Assembly: GCF_002419815.1 (NCBI RefSeq)
Contig: NZ_DIGV01000018.1
Coordinates: 1-64,000 of the forward strand
Reading direction: 5' to 3'
DNA length: 64,000 bases
Origin: Brevundimonas sp. UBA5713
Lineage (GTDB): Bacteria; Pseudomonadota; Alphaproteobacteria; Caulobacterales; Caulobacteraceae
This document shows positions 8,464-17,698 of the stretch, in pieces. The first letter of the stretch is position 1, and every line of letters begins with the position of its first letter. The position numbers and the translations under genes are program-made. The notes beneath the pieces were generated by a model, which was not told the DNA's origin, ran no database searches, and saw nothing but the letters and a program-made list of their open reading frames with translations.

Positions 8464-9415
8464 CCTCCCTTGGCTTTGGTTGGTAGCAGGTGCGCTCTGG
8501 CTGGAGTTCTTCATCCGCTGGCCCGGCCGAATACCGCATCCGGTTGTTGCACTGGGCGCTTTGATCGGGGCGCTGGATCGGCGCTGGAACCTAAATCCAG
8601 TGCCTGAACGCACCAAGCGATGGCGCGGGGTATTGGCCTTGTTGGTTGTGGCAGTTTCAGCTGCTGTGGTCGGGCTTGTTGTCCAGTGCGGGCTAACGGC
8701 ATGGCTGCCCGACATCGCGCCCTACCTATGCGCCCTTCTTGGCATATTTGGTCTGGCTGCGGGCAGTCTGCATCAGCACTTCGTTGCCATTCAGCGCCCG
8801 CTCTCGCAAAACGATTTGGAAGCTGCCAAGCACGCCGTGTCCATGATTGTTGGCCGTGATACCGCGACCATGAACGCCTCAGACATCTCGGCTGCAGCTT
8901 TGGAAAGTCTGGCTGAAAGCTTCAACGATGGCGTCGTTGCCCCCGTGTTCTGGTTCGCCATCTGGGGTCTGCCCGGACTGTTTGCCTATAAGGCCATCAA
9001 CACAGCGGACAGCATGATCGGCCACATGGAGCCGAGATGGCGCGCCTTCGGCTGGGCCGCGGCGAAAACCGATGACATCGCCAACTGGATACCGGCCCGT
9101 ATCGCTGGCCTGTTGATCGTAATGGCGTGTGCCGCCCGAGGAACTGCGTCACAGGCCCTGCGTGTCATGCTGAAAGACGCCGCCAAACACGCATCTCCAA
9201 ATGCGGGCTGGCCAGAGGCCGCCATGGCCGGAGCCTTGGGAGTTCGACTGGGAGGAGCAGTCCATTACGACGGAGTCCTTTGCGAGCGCCCGAGCTTTGG
9301 TAATGGATCGGCTCCTACGGCAATGGACATGAAAAACGGCGCTGTCATCTACCTTCTCGCCCTCGGCTTGCTCACCATCATCTTGGTCCTCGCAGGTGCT
9401 CTATGGCGTCTCTGA
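8429..9415 (+). CDS. cbiB: Adenosylcobinamide-phosphate synthase (CbiB/CobD)
   Basis: An integral membrane enzyme joining aminopropanol phosphate (from CobC) to adenosylcobyric acid. Family motifs are visible: RIPHPVVALGALIGALD near the N-terminus, SMIVGRDTATMNASDISAAALESLAESFNDG, then ALPGLFAYKAINTADSMIGH-like and AKTDDIANWIPARI segments. Two starts are plausible: the ATG at 8429 with AAGGG 5 nt upstream (used here), or a GTG at 8456 that overlaps the btuD stop. It overlaps cobQ by 13 nt. Confidence 0.93.
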   Translation: MATCWRPWLVHDLPWLWLVAGALWLEFFIRWPGRIPHPVVALGALIGALDRRWNLNPVPERTKRWRGVLALLVVAVSAAVVGLVVQCGLTAWLPDIAPYLCALLGIFGLAAGSLHQHFVAIQRPLSQNDLEAAKHAVSMIVGRDTATMNASDISAAALESLAESFNDGVVAPVFWFAIWGLPGLFAYKAINTADSMIGHMEPRWRAFGWAAAKTDDIANWIPARIAGLLIVMACAARGTASQALRVMLKDAAKHASPNAGWPEAAMAGALGVRLGGAVHYDGVLCERPSFGNGSAPTAMDMKNGAVIYLLALGLLTIILVLAGALWRL

Positions 9416-10878
9416 TGATCCAGGGCTGCGGATCGGATGTCGGTAAGTCCGTGCTTGTGGCGGGCCTGTGCCGGGCCTTCACCAATCGCGGCCTGACAGT
9501 GCGTCCGTTCAAGCCGCAAAACATGTCGAACAATGCCGCGGTCACCCAACCTGACGATCGTGGGCTGACAGGAGAAATTGGCCGGGCGCAGGCTCTTCAG
9601 GCCGCTGCATGCCGGACACCGCCAACTGTTCATATGAACCCCGTCCTTCTCAAACCCCACAGCGACACGGGCGCTCAGTTGGTTGTTAGAGGTCAGGTCG
9701 AGGGTCACTCGAAGGCCATCGGATATCAGCAGCGCAAAGCTGCCTTGCTAGATGTCGTTCTGGACAGTTTCGAGCGCCTGAACTCAGAAGCCGACCTCGT
9801 CATCGTCGAAGGCGCAGGCAGCCCCGCCGAGATCAATCTGCGCCAAGGAGACATCGCCAATATGGGGTTCGCCCGCGCGGCCAAGGTCCCGGTTGTCCTC
9901 GTAGGCGACATCGACCGCGGCCATGTCATTGCCGCTCTGGTTGGAGCCAAGACGGTGCTTGATCCTGAAGACGCCGCCATGATCCATGGCTTTATCATCA
10001 ACAAGTTTCGGGGTGATCCAAGCCTGTTCGATCGAGGCCGCGAGCAGATTGCCGACCTGACCGGATGGCACGATCTGGGTATGGTGCCATGGCTTACTGA
10101 GGCTAGCCGACTGCCCGCCGAGGATGCAGTCGTGCTGCAAACTTCCTCAGAGGCTCAGCCGGACGGTCAGGTGCGCATCGCCGTCCCGATGTTGTCACGC
10201 ATCGCCAATTTCGATGATTTCGATTCCTTGGCTGCCGACCCACACTTTGATCTTCAATTCGTTCCGCCGGGCCAAACCATTCCTGAAGATAGCGACTGGA
10301 TCATTCTTCCCGGCACGAAGGCCACTATTGCGGATATGGCGTTTCTCAAGGCGCAGGGTTGGGACATCGACATCCTTTCCCACGTCCGCCGCAACAAGCG
10401 CGTGCTTGGCATCTGCGGCGGCTATCAACTTCTGGGCCATTACATCCATGATCGGCACGGCTTAGAAGGCGAAATTGGCTCGTGTCGCGGCTTGGGCTTG
10501 CTCGACGTCGAGACCACACTGCATCCCTCGAAAACGCTGAAACAGGTCAAAGGCCAGATCACCGCCTGTGGCTCAGACTTCACGGGCTATGAAATCCACG
10601 TAGGCCAGACGTTCGGTGCCGACACAGAGAGGCCCGTCGCCCTGATTGATGGCAAACCTCACGGTGCAACATCGCTTAACGGCCTTGTCCACGGGCTCTA
10701 CATTCACGGCGTGTTCGATAGCTCCAAAGCCCGCGCAGGCATACTGGGCCTAACTCGGACAATACCCCCCGCTCCTGACCATACCGCCGTGGTTGATGCC
10801 GCACTCGACGCCATAGCCGCCACGCTCGAACAACACCTCGACCTCGATCATCTGTACCAACTGGCTTGCCGTAAATGA
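9403..10878 (+). CDS. cobQ: Cobyric acid synthase (glutamine-hydrolysing)
   Basis: CobQ/CbiP amidates four side chains of adenosylcobyrinic acid a,c-diamide using glutamine and ATP. The N-terminal dethiobiotin-synthetase-like domain has the P-loop-like GCGSDVGKS and RPFKPQNMSNNA. The C-terminal type 1 glutamine amidotransferase has its nucleophile in LGICGGYQ (Cys338) and its histidine in LYIHGVF. At 491 residues the length is right. Its presence means the pathway can start from cobyrinate diamide, not only from cobinamide. It overlaps cobT by ATGA. Confidence 0.96.
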   Translation: MASLMIQGCGSDVGKSVLVAGLCRAFTNRGLTVRPFKPQNMSNNAAVTQPDDRGLTGEIGRAQALQAAACRTPPTVHMNPVLLKPHSDTGAQLVVRGQVEGHSKAIGYQQRKAALLDVVLDSFERLNSEADLVIVEGAGSPAEINLRQGDIANMGFARAAKVPVVLVGDIDRGHVIAALVGAKTVLDPEDAAMIHGFIINKFRGDPSLFDRGREQIADLTGWHDLGMVPWLTEASRLPAEDAVVLQTSSEAQPDGQVRIAVPMLSRIANFDDFDSLAADPHFDLQFVPPGQTIPEDSDWIILPGTKATIADMAFLKAQGWDIDILSHVRRNKRVLGICGGYQLLGHYIHDRHGLEGEIGSCRGLGLLDVETTLHPSKTLKQVKGQITACGSDFTGYEIHVGQTFGADTERPVALIDGKPHGATSLNGLVHGLYIHGVFDSSKARAGILGLTRTIPPAPDHTAVVDAALDAIAATLEQHLDLDHLYQLACRK

Positions 10879-11912
10879 CGATCTCACACCTACTCGACTT
10901 CCCTGCCCTCCATCAGTCAATCAGGCCAGAGATCGAGGCCTGCCTTGATGGAAAGGCCAAGCCACCGAAGTCTCTAGGACGGCTGGAAGAGCTAGCGGTG
11001 CGCATCGGGCTGATGCAGCAATGCAGCCAACCCAAAATCAACGATCCAGCCCTCATCGTCTTCGCAGGCGACCACGGCCTCACGCGTTCGGGAGTGGCAG
11101 CATTTCCCGCCAGTGTGACGGTCTCAATGGTGGACAGCCTTCTGGCAGGACGAGCTTCCGCCAGCGCCATTGCCAAGGTGGTGGGGGCTAGCGTCCATGT
11201 AGTCGATGCAGGTGTCGCCGCTGATCTAAATGGCCGAGATGACCTAATCCATCGCAAGGTCAGTCGAGGCACTAATGACGCTTCCGTAGAGCCTGCTATG
11301 TCGCTCCAACAGGCGCAGCTGGCACTGAACTATGGCGCACAAGTCGCTGTCGACGTCATCGACAAAGGGGCCGACATTATCGCCTTGGGAGAGATGGGCA
11401 TTGGCAACAGTTCCTCGGCATCGTTGCTCATTCATCGCCTGACGGGTGAAGAGCTTGACCGATGTATCGGTCCGGGAGCAGGTCATTCCGATGAAGGCAT
11501 GGCCATCAAGCGCGCCGTACTTACAAGGGCCGCCGATCGCAGTAATGCATCAGACCCAATGGACGTTCTGGTAGAATTCGGCGGGTTCGAAATTGGTCAG
11601 ATTGCGGGCGCTATTCTTGAATGCGCCAAGCGCCGAGTGCCGGTTCTTATCGATGGGTTTATCTGCTCGTCAGCGGCCCTTCTAGCGATCCGGTTGGCAC
11701 CTCACGCGCAGGACTTCTGCATCTTCACCCACACCTCCGCCGAGCCTGGCTACAAGGCTATCACTGACGCGCTCAACGTGCGCCCTTTGCTTGATCTAGA
11801 TATGCGCCTTGGTGAAGGCACAGGCGCCCTGCTCGCTGTGCCGATCATCAGGAGCGCCTGCGCGATCACGACCGACGTCGCCACCCTTGTGGAAGTTTTG
11901 GGTGCTTCTTGA
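10875..11912 (+). CDS. cobT: Nicotinate-nucleotide:dimethylbenzimidazole phosphoribosyltransferase
   Basis: CobT activates the lower-ligand base to alpha-ribazole 5'-phosphate. KPPKSLGRLEELAVRIG, VFAGDHGLTRSGVAAFP, GEMGIGNSSSAS and IDGFICSSAALLAIRLAP are diagnostic. At 345 residues it is full length. No bluB is seen in this window, so the base would have to come from elsewhere in the genome or from outside. It is in operon by 4-nt overlaps with cobQ and cobS. Confidence 0.96.
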   Translation: MTISHLLDFPALHQSIRPEIEACLDGKAKPPKSLGRLEELAVRIGLMQQCSQPKINDPALIVFAGDHGLTRSGVAAFPASVTVSMVDSLLAGRASASAIAKVVGASVHVVDAGVAADLNGRDDLIHRKVSRGTNDASVEPAMSLQQAQLALNYGAQVAVDVIDKGADIIALGEMGIGNSSSASLLIHRLTGEELDRCIGPGAGHSDEGMAIKRAVLTRAADRSNASDPMDVLVEFGGFEIGQIAGAILECAKRRVPVLIDGFICSSAALLAIRLAPHAQDFCIFTHTSAEPGYKAITDALNVRPLLDLDMRLGEGTGALLAVPIIRSACAITTDVATLVEVLGAS

Positions 11913-12676
11913 TGATCGTAAAAGAGACCAAGCTGTTCATCTGTGCGGTCCAGTTTCTGACCCGCGTACCGACCCCGCAGCTAGACGACTTTCAACCCGA
12001 ATGGATACAGCAGAGCGCTCGCTACTATCCCGCCGTAGGGTTGATGGTCGGTGGCGTTTCAGGCTGTGTGCTTTGGCTAGCAAGTCTGATCTGGAGCCCT
12101 TGGATAGCTGCTGTTTTGGCTGTGGCTGCGGGCATGGCGTTGACTGGCTGTTTCCACGAGGACGGACTGGCCGATACCGCCGACGGCATCGGCGGTGGCC
12201 AGACACGAAGCCGCCGCCTCGAAATCATGAAGGACAGTCGCCTCGGCACCTATGGCGCGTCCGTTCTCTTCATGAACCTCGCATTGCGTATTCTTTGCGT
12301 CGGGACGCTCGCTTCGACCAGCCCTTTGCTCGGGTTGTTCGGTGTATTGGCGGCTAACGCCATGGGGCGCTCAACCGCAGTTCTAGCCATGGCCATTATG
12401 CCATACGGCGGCGATCCGGGCATGGCCAAGGAGGGCAAGCCGGACAGGACGACGGCATGGAATGTGGCCATCGCTATATCTATTGGAGCGTTCGCTTTGC
12501 TCCCCTTCTCGCCTTTTCAGGCGGCAATAGGCGTGGCCGTGGGCATCGCCGTGGCCGCTATTCCAGCTTGTGTCGCTTGGCGTCTGTTAGGCGGCCGTAC
12601 CGGTGACGTCCTGGGTGCCATCGAGCAAGCCTTCGAGATCGGGTTCCTATTGGCGATGGCTGCCATTCTGTCATGA
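11909..12676 (+). CDS. cobS: Adenosylcobinamide-GDP ribazoletransferase (cobalamin synthase)
   Basis: An inner-membrane enzyme that joins AdoCbi-GDP with alpha-ribazole (or its phosphate). QFLTRVPTP near the N-terminus and HEDGLADTADGIGGG, a Mg-binding acidic cluster near residues 75-90, are the family signature. MKDSRLGTYGA follows, then several hydrophobic helices. At 255 residues the length is normal. It overlaps cobT and the following phosphatase-like gene by 4 nt each. Confidence 0.95.
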   Translation: MMIVKETKLFICAVQFLTRVPTPQLDDFQPEWIQQSARYYPAVGLMVGGVSGCVLWLASLIWSPWIAAVLAVAAGMALTGCFHEDGLADTADGIGGGQTRSRRLEIMKDSRLGTYGASVLFMNLALRILCVGTLASTSPLLGLFGVLAANAMGRSTAVLAMAIMPYGGDPGMAKEGKPDRTTAWNVAIAISIGAFALLPFSPFQAAIGVAVGIAVAAIPACVAWRLLGGRTGDVLGAIEQAFEIGFLLAMAAILS

Positions 12677-13179
12677 GCATAATCGTCTGCCCCCTACATG
12701 ACGTAGAGGCGATCGCTCGCGCCCGCCGCCCTAGCCATATTCTCAGCCTGATCTCTCCGTCGGCCGAGTCCACGGGGTTTCAGCGCCTAGCCCCGTATCA
12801 TCTGGAACTGCGCTTCAACGACATAGCCGAACCCCGCCAGGGTCTGATTGAACCCTCACCAGACAACATCAAATCCATCATAGAGTTTGGCCGGAGTTCT
12901 CGGGCACAAGGCCCCCTGCTCATCCACTGTTGGGCAGGCGTCAGCCGCTCACCAGCCGCCGCCTTTATCATCGCCTTTGATCGAGCCAGACCTTCGCCGG
13001 CACAACTGGCCGCACGCCTGCGATTCGTAGCGCCCTATTGCACGCCAAACCCAAGAATGATCGCCCTCGCGGACGAGGCACTAGGCGCGCATGGCGACCT
13101 CTCCAGAGCGATAACAGAGATTGGAAGGGGGAAAGAAACCTACTGGGGCTCCGCCTTCGATATCAGTAAGCTAGAGTAA
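12673..13179 (+). CDS. Protein-tyrosine-phosphatase-like protein at the end of the B12 operon
   Basis: A 168-residue protein with the cysteine phosphatase P-loop HCWAGVSRS: Cys86 and Arg92 form the CX5R motif. The fold looks like a small dual-specificity or tyrosine phosphatase. Its ATG overlaps the cobS stop (ATGA), so it is co-translated with the last pathway step. No classical alpha-ribazole phosphatase (CobC/CobZ) is present in the window. The protein could supply that dephosphorylation (of alpha-ribazole phosphate or cobalamin 5'-phosphate), though this is inference from position alone. A role in protein dephosphorylation cannot be excluded. Confidence 0.8.
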   Translation: MSIIVCPLHDVEAIARARRPSHILSLISPSAESTGFQRLAPYHLELRFNDIAEPRQGLIEPSPDNIKSIIEFGRSSRAQGPLLIHCWAGVSRSPAAAFIIAFDRARPSPAQLAARLRFVAPYCTPNPRMIALADEALGAHGDLSRAITEIGRGKETYWGSAFDISKLE

Positions 13180-13381
13180 TGTCTGCCTAGCGCCATGAGC
13201 GGACGTTGGCTCGATTCCGGAATGCGGACATCGATGCAGGACGCGTTTTACGGAGGATGCCGGGGAGAGCGCTGCGCTTCTGCAGCGACTACGAAGGGAC
13301 CTTGATTTGAAAGACGACAATCGGGGAAGTACTGCGCAGTTGAATCGCGACGAGCACGTCCTGCACTGCTAGGCTTAAACG

Positions 13382-16300
13382 ATGACATTACCGGACAACT
13401 CCGCCTCAACGCATCCTCCCAAAGCGGAGGGCGATCCTCTGACAGTGGATCCTTCCATAACTGCTCTTGGCAAAGCGGAGCCGGTGGATCACGATAAGAG
13501 CCTGCTGGAACAGATCGGCGCGTTCGTGCAGCAGGCTCCGAACGTGCTCGGCGGCTCGGACATTCTCTGCATCGGTGGCGGCCCTATCCAGAATCGCGCT
13601 GGAGCACTTATCGCGATCTTGACCGCGATCCGAATGATGGACGGCACGCCCGCCCTGCTACGTTATATGGTGGTCGTCCCGCCGGGATCTGATCTCGATA
13701 GTTCGCGCGACTTGCTTCGAACAGAATTTCTGAACAGTCTCGAGCGGTTGGAAGGCGAGCCGGTAACAAACGCCGACGCATGGTTCGAGCATAAGGTCGC
13801 CGTGGTGGCGGCCAAGGACCGCTGGGCTCAGACTGTGACGGATCTTGTCACCGTCCAACCGGAACGGACGGCGATCCTGGTAATGGACGCTAGCGGCTAT
13901 CGTGACGACGCCATCGATCCGTACATCGCCCCGGGTGCCGTAACTCCACTTCAGGCGGAGGATGTTTGGGCACCTCAGATTCATGGACTCGCGGCCCGGA
14001 TCACTCTCCTGGCCCGTGAGAAAACTCTCTACGTCGCGCTGGACGTCGGCGAGTTCACCCCGCGCCGAGCTGAACTGTCAGACCTTCTTCTTTCTATCGA
14101 CGGGTGCGGAGTCATGGGAGGGGGGATGGAAAATGATCCATCGACCTATCTATCGGAACACGCGGATCAATGGGACGCTTGGATCCGCGACGGGCGGCTA
14201 GGCCGGGCGCTCAAGGACCTGGACACACTTCCGCAGTCCCTTGAGACTCACAAAGCCTTTTTGAAGGTCCAGCTTCTGCATAAGGCGGGGCATTTCGAAC
14301 AAGCACTGCACCTTATCCGAAAGGAGATTGATCTCGACGGCCAGCTGAACGGGAACGCCCGCGTTAAGCTGGCCCGGATCGCGGAGGACGCCAACGCATC
14401 CGGCCTCGCCGCTAAAATCCTTGCGCCTGCGATCGAAGTTCTGGCTAATCGGGAGGATCTGGAAAGCGCGCTCGCCACAGCCGAAGATATCGGCGCGACG
14501 GCGCTTGAAGTCCAGGCGGCGGAGCGTCTTCAGGCGTTGTTTCCAGGCAGCGCAAGCTTGAGAGACCGCCGGCAAAGAGACGCTTTGCTCGCTCGCGATC
14601 ACGACGCGGCGGCGGCCGTCGCCGAGGAACAACCGAGCGATGAGGCGAGTGCTTTGTATTTTCGGGCCCTGTCGAAGGCCTTCGCCGGAGACGGAGTTCC
14701 CGATTATCAGGGGCTGATCGCCAGCGCCGGCGAGAACCAGTCCCTAGCTGATGCCTATCGGATGGCCTGCGTCGGCGACGCCCTGGCCCGAAATCTCGTC
14801 GTCCACGCCTTCGACCTGGCCGTTCCTCTGCCGAAGACGAACAACCAGCAGCAACGCGGCGAACGCCTTCTCCTGCGGACGTTGGAACAGATCCTTCTTT
14901 CGGCGAGATCCGACGGCGGAGGCCTCATCGACATGGAGCGTTTCGCCGACGCGGTCCTGGAACTGATCCAACGGCTGGCGCAAGATCCGACCAATCGCAA
15001 TCTTCGGGTTCGACTCATCGCGTTGGTCCAACCGTCCCTGTCCGGAACCACAGGACTGGCGGTCCTGGCGGTCGTCGTGCTTCGCCTCGCGTCCCGACCA
15101 GTAGCCCTTCGCAAAGGGAGCGCGCTGGGAACAGCCGGGATGGACTGGCTGATGGACCGCAAGGCTTTCCTGGAGCAGGCATTCGCCTTCCTGTCGTCGG
15201 AACAGCCCGTCGTCATTGGACGGCTTTCCCTGCCCAAGGCGCTCATGACCGAACCCGCGGACGAGGTCGTCTCCGCGATCGTCGCCTATCTGAACTATGC
15301 CCCAGCAGGCGACGAGGCGGACAACAAGGATCTGCTTCGCTGGCTCGCTCTCGGCGCGGCCGCGGTGCCCCACACCTCCGATCCCGACTATGATCTGCGC
15401 ATGATCCGACTGGTGGCCGGAAAGCTGGCCAGTTCCGGCGAAGCGCAGGAAGCGCGCGACCTGGCGGAACTGGCCCTGCTGAACGGAGCCGGGAGTCCGC
15501 GCCGCCGCCGCCTGGCCTGGTTCGCCATGGCGGATATTTACAATCGTTGCGGAATCCAGTTCGAGGCCCTGATGGCCATCGCCTGTACGTTCGCAGCGGA
15601 CGTTTCGGGGGACGAGGAGGAAATCTACCAGGAAGTCGCGGGCCTCGCGCGAATCTTCCGCGATTGCGGCCTGATGGATCAGGCGATGACCGCCATCGGC
15701 AAGGCGCGCACCCTGCTGGATCGGATGGGCCATCAGGATCAATACGGCCATCAGTTGGATACACTGGCGCTGCAAATCCGGCAGAAAGCGATGTTCGCGC
15801 TCGACGCGAACGCCAACGCCTTCGAACAATTTCTGGTCGACGCCGCCGCCAATCTCGAAGCGGCCTTCGAACGCAACGGAGGAACCGCGCCGGCCGGCGT
15901 GCTCCTCGGTCAGGCGCTTCGCGTCGCCCGTCTGCGAAAGATCTCCGTCCCGGCGAGCGCAGAGGCCTTGTTCGAAAGGGCGCGGCGGGAGGCCAAAGGC
16001 GCCCTTGGGCACCTGATGGAGGCCATGGCTGCGACCACGCCGTCCGCCGCCGACCTGCTTGCCGTCGCAGGCGTCGCTGGCGCCACCCGCTATTCCGACG
16101 ATGCAGGATTCGACGGCCGCTACGCCGCCGTGCTCGCCGCCCGCGCCCTATCGGACAACGACTTCATCGCGGACGCTGAACAGACGTCTTTGGCGCTGGA
16201 GCTTTTGACGGACCGCGGCGTGGCGCTGCCCGAGTGGGATGAAGCGGCAGCGCCGCCGCCACCGCCGAAAACGACGAGTGAACCTGCGGATACCGCTGCG

Positions 16301-17305
16301 GCCCTGTCTAAGGCCGGGTTGACCGTAGTCCAGGCGGGTTTCGACGAAGCGGGAAGGCTCGTGACGGTCACGACCTCCAACGGGATGTTCGCACAACCCG
16401 TTCGCGAGCCTGAAGCCGTCATCACCCAGGCACGCCTCAACGCTTGGTCCGTCGATTTCCCCTATGCTTATGGGATTGATGAGACTTCGGCCAATCTGTT
16501 CTACACAACGACCGCCGACCTGAGGGTCAGCGCGCTCCCGGAAGGGCGTGTGGTGATCGTCGCCGACATCGATCTACAGGCCTTCCCGCCCAATCTTTTG
16601 TTCATCGACGACGACTTCGCCGGACGGACGCGGCCCTTGGCCGCCGCACCCTCGCTCGCCTGGCTGGGTCGCGCCATGGCAAAGGGCATGATCGGCGACG
16701 GGCGGTCTTGCGCCTGGATTTCCACCGCGGTCGGCGGCGACGACAGCGAGACGCTGCCGATGATCGCCCAACGCCTCGAAGCCACTCTGGGTGATCACGA
16801 TTTTCTAACCGATCACGGCCCCCACCTCCCAGCCACCTTCGCTGGCGCCAGTCTCGCGGTGATCGCCGCGCACGGCGGCGTTCACCCGGACGGCAAATTC
16901 TTTCAGGTTGTGTCGGATGAAGGCGTTCTTCGAGTCGGTGCCCTCGATCTGGCCAACGCCCTACGCAATGTCGGCGTCGTCATCCTGTTCGTCTGCAGCG
17001 CGGGTCGCGCCGACAGACATCCGGGTGCCAACACCACAGTCGGCCTGGCCAAGCAAATTCTCGATCGGGGATGCGCAGCTGTCGTCGCCTCCCCTTGGCC
17101 GCTGGACGCCCGCGTGCCGTCGCACTGGCTGCCAGCCTTCCTAGAGCATTGGATGGCTGGGGACAGCCTGATCGACGCCGTATTCAAAGCCAACGCGATC
17201 GTTGATCGCGCCTTTGCCCACGATCCGGCTCGCGGTCTCGCTATGGCCGTCTACGGCAATCCCCTGCTTCGCCGACAGACCGCAGTTTCGGGCAGCCTCA
17301 TATGA
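13382..17305 (+). CDS. Large TPR-like protein with C-terminal CHAT (caspase-like) protease domain
   Basis: A 1307-residue protein. Residues 1 to ~270 form an alpha/beta region I do not recognise (DILCIGGGPIQNRAGA near residue 60). Residues ~270-1000 are alpha-helical and repeat-like (for example FLKVQLLHKAGHFEQALHLI), resembling TPR/solenoid repeats. A proline-rich linker (AAPPPPPKT) lies near residue 960. The last ~220 residues are a CHAT peptidase, with catalytic His1164 in VIAAHGG and Cys1205 in LFVCSAGR, followed by the GLAKQILDRGCAAVVASPWPLD and AVYGNPLL segments typical of CHAT. No signal peptide, membrane segment or NTPase motif was seen. CHAT proteases with helical sensor repeats are known effectors in bacterial conflict systems such as Craspase. 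A stop codon 6 nt upstream fixes the earliest start. Confidence 0.88.
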   Translation: MTLPDNSASTHPPKAEGDPLTVDPSITALGKAEPVDHDKSLLEQIGAFVQQAPNVLGGSDILCIGGGPIQNRAGALIAILTAIRMMDGTPALLRYMVVVPPGSDLDSSRDLLRTEFLNSLERLEGEPVTNADAWFEHKVAVVAAKDRWAQTVTDLVTVQPERTAILVMDASGYRDDAIDPYIAPGAVTPLQAEDVWAPQIHGLAARITLLAREKTLYVALDVGEFTPRRAELSDLLLSIDGCGVMGGGMENDPSTYLSEHADQWDAWIRDGRLGRALKDLDTLPQSLETHKAFLKVQLLHKAGHFEQALHLIRKEIDLDGQLNGNARVKLARIAEDANASGLAAKILAPAIEVLANREDLESALATAEDIGATALEVQAAERLQALFPGSASLRDRRQRDALLARDHDAAAAVAEEQPSDEASALYFRALSKAFAGDGVPDYQGLIASAGENQSLADAYRMACVGDALARNLVVHAFDLAVPLPKTNNQQQRGERLLLRTLEQILLSARSDGGGLIDMERFADAVLELIQRLAQDPTNRNLRVRLIALVQPSLSGTTGLAVLAVVVLRLASRPVALRKGSALGTAGMDWLMDRKAFLEQAFAFLSSEQPVVIGRLSLPKALMTEPADEVVSAIVAYLNYAPAGDEADNKDLLRWLALGAAAVPHTSDPDYDLRMIRLVAGKLASSGEAQEARDLAELALLNGAGSPRRRRLAWFAMADIYNRCGIQFEALMAIACTFAADVSGDEEEIYQEVAGLARIFRDCGLMDQAMTAIGKARTLLDRMGHQDQYGHQLDTLALQIRQKAMFALDANANAFEQFLVDAAANLEAAFERNGGTAPAGVLLGQALRVARLRKISVPASAEALFERARREAKGALGHLMEAMAATTPSAADLLAVAGVAGATRYSDDAGFDGRYAAVLAARALSDNDFIADAEQTSLALELLTDRGVALPEWDEAAAPPPPPKTTSEPADTAAALSKAGLTVVQAGFDEAGRLVTVTTSNGMFAQPVREPEAVITQARLNAWSVDFPYAYGIDETSANLFYTTTADLRVSALPEGRVVIVADIDLQAFPPNLLFIDDDFAGRTRPLAAAPSLAWLGRAMAKGMIGDGRSCAWISTAVGGDDSETLPMIAQRLEATLGDHDFLTDHGPHLPATFAGASLAVIAAHGGVHPDGKFFQVVSDEGVLRVGALDLANALRNVGVVILFVCSAGRADRHPGANTTVGLAKQILDRGCAAVVASPWPLDARVPSHWLPAFLEHWMAGDSLIDAVFKANAIVDRAFAHDPARGLAMAVYGNPLLRRQTAVSGSLI

Positions 17306-17698
17306 GGTGGTCTCGCTGCCCAGCTGGCCTTACTCCCTCTTTCTGTCGGGCCTGCGCCAAACGCGGACCTTAAGTTCGCTCCGGAGCGAAGACATTCCGT
17401 CACCGCTAAGCGACAGCTAATTTTGACCGCCGACCAGAGTTCTTAACCGTCGGGCAGGAATGTCATGACGTGGTCTGACTGCACAATGCCAAGTGAGCGG
17501 ACGGGTTGCCAGTTGAACTGGACTGCTCGGGCTAGGGTGGACTGACATTCGTATCGCCGGGCGGATGCCTCACATGTGCTGCTAAAAACTGTCGCCCTAG
17601 GAATGGCGCATCCGTCCACTTTCTTTCGCTATCGCTAAAGCAAAGGTTGCATGTTCGATTTTCTAACATTACATTGGTATTATGTTGGAGGATCAGCC
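17306..17698 (+). other. 393-nt gap between the CHAT gene and the ACP-like operon
   Basis: No convincing gene. A perfect 16-bp palindrome (TTCGCTCCGGAGCGAA) sits at 17375-17390, ~70 nt after the CHAT stop; it has no T-run, so it is either a factor-assisted terminator or a protein-binding site. The end of the gap is AT-richer and carries the promoter-like sequence described separately. The gap suggests that the CHAT gene and the five following genes are separate transcripts. Confidence 0.6.
17647..17692 (+). promoter_or_regulatory. Putative promoter and operator for the ACP/XRE/ImmA/C1/ThyA-like operon
   Basis: TTGCAT (17647-17652) and TACATT (17670-17675) are spaced by 17 nt, like -35 and -10 boxes. 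An imperfect inverted repeat with AACAT/ATGTT ends covers 17665-17686 and overlaps the -10. A strong ribosome site GGAGGA (17687-17692) follows, 6 nt before the ATG. The XRE protein encoded two genes on is the obvious candidate to bind here; this is inference. Confidence 0.4.

Noticed and set aside
13382..17305. Craspase (type III-E CRISPR) TPR-CHAT component
   Set aside because: No gRAMP/Cas7-11-like gene, no CRISPR array and no Cas1/2 in the window; only the TPR-like plus CHAT layout is shared.
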